A DNA stretch of 64,000 nucleotides. Source: Anabaena sp. WA102. GTDB taxonomy: Bacteria > Cyanobacteriota > Cyanobacteriia > Cyanobacteriales > Nostocaceae. A program made the position numbers and the translations under genes. Each line of letters opens with the position of its first letter. The stretch's first letter is position 1. A model generated the notes under the pieces. It saw nothing but the letters and a program-made list of their open reading frames with translations. It did no database searches and had not been told where the DNA came from. The stretch covers positions 124,001 to 188,000 of the forward strand of contig NZ_CP011456.1 of NCBI RefSeq assembly GCF_001277295.1. Direction: 5' to 3'. This document shows positions 60,916 to 64,000 of the stretch, in pieces.

Positions 60916-63437
60916 TCCAAACGGTAATTTTCCTGTTCGCGTTCCACAAAATACTGGACACGGGCGCGGTAATCTCTGAGAGTTTCATCAACCCAATCCC
61001 GATCGCTACTGTTAACATAGAGATGGACTAGGGGTTCACTAGCATCAGGTAAAACCAATAGCCAATTGTCATCATAGGGCTGGCGAATTTTCACGCCGTC
61101 AATTAACTCCAGATTCTGGGCGGGGTGAGTTTCCACCAAATAACGCATTAACGCCCCCTTAGCAGTCCAAGGACAGCGGACTGTGTAGGTTCTATTAATG
61201 ACACGAGGTAATTCGGAACGCACGGTTGCCAGCGATCGCTCTTGAATGGTTAACATTTCAATCAGCTTGGCAATACAGAACATCGAATCAAACCCTGGGT
61301 GTAATTGCGGAAAAATAAACCCAGTTTCCCCACTCCCACCCAAAACCACATTGGGATTTTTTTGACAGGCTTCCATTAAAGCCGTCGGATTCGCTTTAGT
61401 TCTAATTACATTACCATCATGACGATGGGCAACCAATTCCACCGCACTAGAAGCATGAACCGGTACAACTACCGAACTTCTAGGGTTAGCAGTTAACATC
61501 ATATCCACCATCAAAGCCGTCAGCATTTCTCCGCGAATGGGAAAACCCGATTCATCAACTAAAATCAGTTGTTCCCCATTAGCTGATACCTGCACGCCAA
61601 AATTAGCGTTCACCGCCTCCACAACGTGACCTAATTGAGTCAATAGTAATTCTCTATCAGCATTGGAAATTGCCGTTTTATTCAAACTAGCATTTAACAC
61701 CACCGCATCAGCCCCAAATTTATCCAACATTTGCGGCAAAACTGCCCCGGACACAGCGTAAACATAGTCAATTACCACTTTTGCCCGACTATTACGCAGA
61801 GTATCCAAATTTAATAACTTTTCAAAAGCCTTGCCATAGCAGTCCATTAATTGACTGGAATATACCACATCACCAATTTCATGACTTTGGGAACGGCGCA
61901 TATCTTCCTTAAAATACGCCCCCTCAATTTTCTTTTCTTGGGCTTTAGAGATGTTAATGCCCTTAACATCCATAAATTCAATCAAGATATAATCACGGCG
62001 TTCTGGGTGAACTCGGACATGAATACCCCCTGCTACTGACATTGTGGGGATCACAGTTCGAGCGATGGGAATAGCTGTAGTATCTAGGTTCTGGACATCT
62101 ACACCGACAGACATTAAACCCGCAATTAAAGACCGTGTTACCATCCGGGAAACATTGCGTTGGTCACGGGAGACTGTCACCATTGAACCAGGTTTTAAAG
62201 TCGAACCATAGGCAGCCCCCAACTTCACCGCAAACTCTGGAGTAATATCAATATTGGCTAATCCCTGTACCCCGCGCTGTCCAAATAAATTGCGTTGGGC
62301 AGTATTTCCCCAAATCAGATTAATATTTAAAACTGCACCAGACTCAATCTTTTTACTTGGCCATACCCTCACCCCAGGGCTAATTTGCGCCTCTTCTCCC
62401 ACCGTAGACAGCGAACCTACCACAGCCGCCTCTAAGACATGAGCGCGTCTATCTACACGAGTACCGCGACCAATTACGCAAGCCGATAACTGGGCTTCGT
62501 CGCCAACAATTGCCCCATTCCAAATAATTGGTCTTTTTAAATGAGCATCAGCCCCAATTGTCACATTATCACCAATTACTGTCCCATCCTCAATTTTTAC
62601 CCTTGCGCCAATGCGGCAATTATTACCAATTACGGCTGGGGTTTCAATTTTGGCTGTAGGATCAATATAAGTATTTTGTCCTACCCACAAACCGGGAGCA
62701 ATTTCTGGATAAGCCACTTTTAAGTTAACTTTCCTTTGTAAAGCATCATACTGGGCTTCTCTATAGGCATCTAAATGACCCACATCACACCAGTAACCAT
62801 CAGCAACATAACCGTAAATTGGCTCGTCTTTGGCTAGTAATAAGGGAAATAAATCTTTGGAAAAATCGCATTCAGTATGTTCTGGTAAATAGTCTAAAAC
62901 TTCTGGTTCTAAAATATAAGTGCCAGTGTTGACAGTATCAGAAAAGATTTCGCTGGTGGAAGGCTTTTCCAAAAATCGGTTAATACGCCCTTCTGTATCC
63001 GTAATTACCACACCAAATTCAATGGGATTAGGCACACGGGTTAAAATTAAAGTGGCTTTTGATTGTTTTTGTTGATGAAATTCAATGGCGGCATTCAAAT
63101 CAAAATCTGTGATACTATCACCGCTAATGACTAAAAAAGTTTCATCTAAAAGTTCAGTAATATTTTTTACACAACCTGCCGTACCTAATGGTTGATCTTC
63201 CTCGATAGCATAGGTCATTTGTACGCCAAAATCACTGCCATCTTGAAAGTAATCACGGAGAACATCTGGTAAATAATGCAATGTGGCAATTACTTCATAA
63301 ATCTGGTGCCGTTTGAGGAGATTAATGATATGTTCAGCAATGGGACGATTTAAGATCGGAACCATTGGTTTGGGTAAATCGCAAGTCAAAGGACGCAACC
63401 GTGTTCCTGAACCACCTGCCATTAAGACTGCACGCAT
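60909..63437 (-). CDS. mannose-1-phosphate guanylyltransferase/phosphomannomutase-like fusion
   Basis: 842 residues. N-terminal nucleotidyltransferase (about 1-230) with MAGGSGTRLRPLT at 6-18 and FLEKPS; a left-handed beta-helix of hexapeptide repeats (about 250-370, for example IGNNCRIGARVKIEDGTVIG); and a phosphohexomutase-like C-terminal part (about 380-840). The usual mutase phosphoserine loop is only partly kept (GSMVTVSRDQRN), so mutase activity is uncertain. Likely role: GDP-mannose supply for polysaccharide or glycolipid. The stop codon lies in the inverted end of a mobile element. Confidence 0.9.
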   Translation of the reverse strand: MRAVLMAGGSGTRLRPLTCDLPKPMVPILNRPIAEHIINLLKRHQIYEVIATLHYLPDVLRDYFQDGSDFGVQMTYAIEEDQPLGTAGCVKNITELLDETFLVISGDSITDFDLNAAIEFHQQKQSKATLILTRVPNPIEFGVVITDTEGRINRFLEKPSTSEIFSDTVNTGTYILEPEVLDYLPEHTECDFSKDLFPLLLAKDEPIYGYVADGYWCDVGHLDAYREAQYDALQRKVNLKVAYPEIAPGLWVGQNTYIDPTAKIETPAVIGNNCRIGARVKIEDGTVIGDNVTIGADAHLKRPIIWNGAIVGDEAQLSACVIGRGTRVDRRAHVLEAAVVGSLSTVGEEAQISPGVRVWPSKKIESGAVLNINLIWGNTAQRNLFGQRGVQGLANIDITPEFAVKLGAAYGSTLKPGSMVTVSRDQRNVSRMVTRSLIAGLMSVGVDVQNLDTTAIPIARTVIPTMSVAGGIHVRVHPERRDYILIEFMDVKGINISKAQEKKIEGAYFKEDMRRSQSHEIGDVVYSSQLMDCYGKAFEKLLNLDTLRNSRAKVVIDYVYAVSGAVLPQMLDKFGADAVVLNASLNKTAISNADRELLLTQLGHVVEAVNANFGVQVSANGEQLILVDESGFPIRGEMLTALMVDMMLTANPRSSVVVPVHASSAVELVAHRHDGNVIRTKANPTALMEACQKNPNVVLGGSGETGFIFPQLHPGFDSMFCIAKLIEMLTIQERSLATVRSELPRVINRTYTVRCPWTAKGALMRYLVETHPAQNLELIDGVKIRQPYDDNWLLVLPDASEPLVHLYVNSSDRDWVDETLRDYRARVQYFVEREQENYRLDM

Positions 63438-63591
63438 AAATACTCCTAAACTTGACTAAAAACATGATATTTTTCTTCTTCTAGTCTCTTATAGTTATTG
63501 AAATTTCAGAACCTTCCATAAGAAACATCTCTGAAAGGAGTCACTGAGTCAGGAGTCAGGAGTATGGCCTTAGAGAACTCCACAAAAAGAA

Positions 63592-63720
63592 ATGCCCAAT
63601 GTCATTCTGTTCGCGCAGCGTGTCAGAGGGATTACAAAACGAAGTGTAGTGAAGAATCTCTTGAGATGCTTCGTTTCGCTTCGTTTCGCTACACTCAGCA
63701 TGACAAAACAGGATCATTTA
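63592..63720. repeat. dispersed CTTCGTTTCGCTTCG-type repeat
   Basis: A region of imperfect inverted repeats (GTGTAGTGAAG...CTTCGTTTCGCTACACTCAG) of the kind found throughout Nostocales intergenic DNA. An 88-codon frame covers it and the next element but is not accepted as a gene. Confidence 0.45.
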
Positions 63721-63722
63721 TT

Positions 63723-63834
63723 GGCGTTGCTGATTAAGGGTATGAATTTTAGTCTCACGCAAAGGCGCAAAGACGCAAAGGTAAGAGTTTTAAAGATTCA
63801 ATTTGGGAATTTCATACCTCGATTCAGCAACGCC
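63723..63834. mobile_element. ~112-bp MITE-like element with GGCGTTGCTGA ends
   Basis: Left end GGCGTTGCTGATTAAGGGTA and right end TACCTCGATTCAGCAACGCC are imperfect inverted repeats extending about 27 bp. The interior contains CACGCAAAGGCGCAAAGACG. From 63835 to the window end I see only repeat text (including CTTAAGTTGACAC, also at 3823) and no gene. Confidence 0.6.
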
Positions 63835-64000
63835 CATTTATTTTGTGGCTTACTCTAATTCATTTCTGGGCGGGTCTGTGAGCCAAACAAATAAGCCATC
63901 TGTAGCTTAAGTTGACACCAATGGTTTCTCCCCTGTTCCCTGTTCCTTATCGTTTCAAAATTCTGATTCGTCTAGCACCTATAAATCTTTTACCTACTGA

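Noticed and set aside
60630..61031. 133-codon plus frame
   Set aside because: It crosses a mobile element and then runs antisense into the guanylyltransferase gene.
63592..63858. 88-codon plus frame near the right end
   Set aside because: It is composed of two dispersed repeat elements with inverted ends.

Overview
The window is chromosomal DNA of a filamentous, probably heterocyst-forming cyanobacterium (Nostocales; Anabaena, Dolichospermum, Nodularia or Nostoc relatives). The evidence is a photosystem I PsaK gene, a bilin-binding phytochrome, the alkane pair ADO/AAR, the chloroplast-type genes ycf46 and ycf35, XisH/XisI proteins, many HIP1 palindromes (GCGATCGC), heptanucleotide tandem repeats, and AT-rich DNA crowded with small dispersed repeats. 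No rRNA or tRNA gene was recognised. Assignments rest on reading translations and motifs by eye; no database search was run.

Layout. 1-12 kb: an IS4-like transposase cut by the left edge, ilvC, a type II NADH dehydrogenase, a HopA1-domain/APH-kinase pair that resembles split lanthipeptide-type dehydratases, a DUF815 ATPase overlapping a membrane coiled-coil protein with a TerB-C-like end, a Rieske protein, and a TerB-like protein with a small membrane partner. 12-19 kb: a PMT-like glycosyltransferase, a phytochrome kinase with its overlapping Rcp1-type regulator and a truncated second receiver, and a B12-binding radical SAM protein. 19-27 kb: a prolyl oligopeptidase, an OB-fold lipoprotein with a NUDIX hydrolase, an AI-2E family transporter, an iron alcohol dehydrogenase, and a xisHI pair bracketed by two identical inverted copies of a 109-bp MITE. 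27-32 kb: the conserved ado-aar-accA-SDR cluster, then folE. 32-39.5 kb: trpF, psaK, a site-2 protease, a GlsB-like protein, and hemN, heme oxygenase and acsF, a set that looks like the low-oxygen tetrapyrrole module. 39.5-42.6 kb: a Mn/Zn ABC transporter.

42.6-60.4 kb is the accessory part: a chimeric DUF488/ycf35 remnant, HicBA, two related VapBC-like modules placed on both sides of a pair of dynamin-like GTPases (Eleos/LeoABC-like), the ycf35-ycf46 pair, then a three-gene operon in which a coiled-coil protein lies between two CrfC-like dynamins, followed by an antitoxin-PIN-XisI-patatin string. Five toxin/antitoxin or XisI-type units, four large GTPases and a phospholipase in under 18 kb make this a defence-like or membrane-remodelling island and the best candidate for something undescribed. 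60.9-63.4 kb holds a mannose-1-phosphate guanylyltransferase fused to a phosphomannomutase-like domain.

The intergenic DNA is also informative. There are at least five families of short inverted-repeat elements: a 109-bp MITE with 3-bp target duplications that breaks genes; a roughly 120-bp AAGTAGGT element; a perfect 33-bp hairpin present five times with only the loop base varying; a GC-rich 19-bp palindrome; and TTAAGTA elements.
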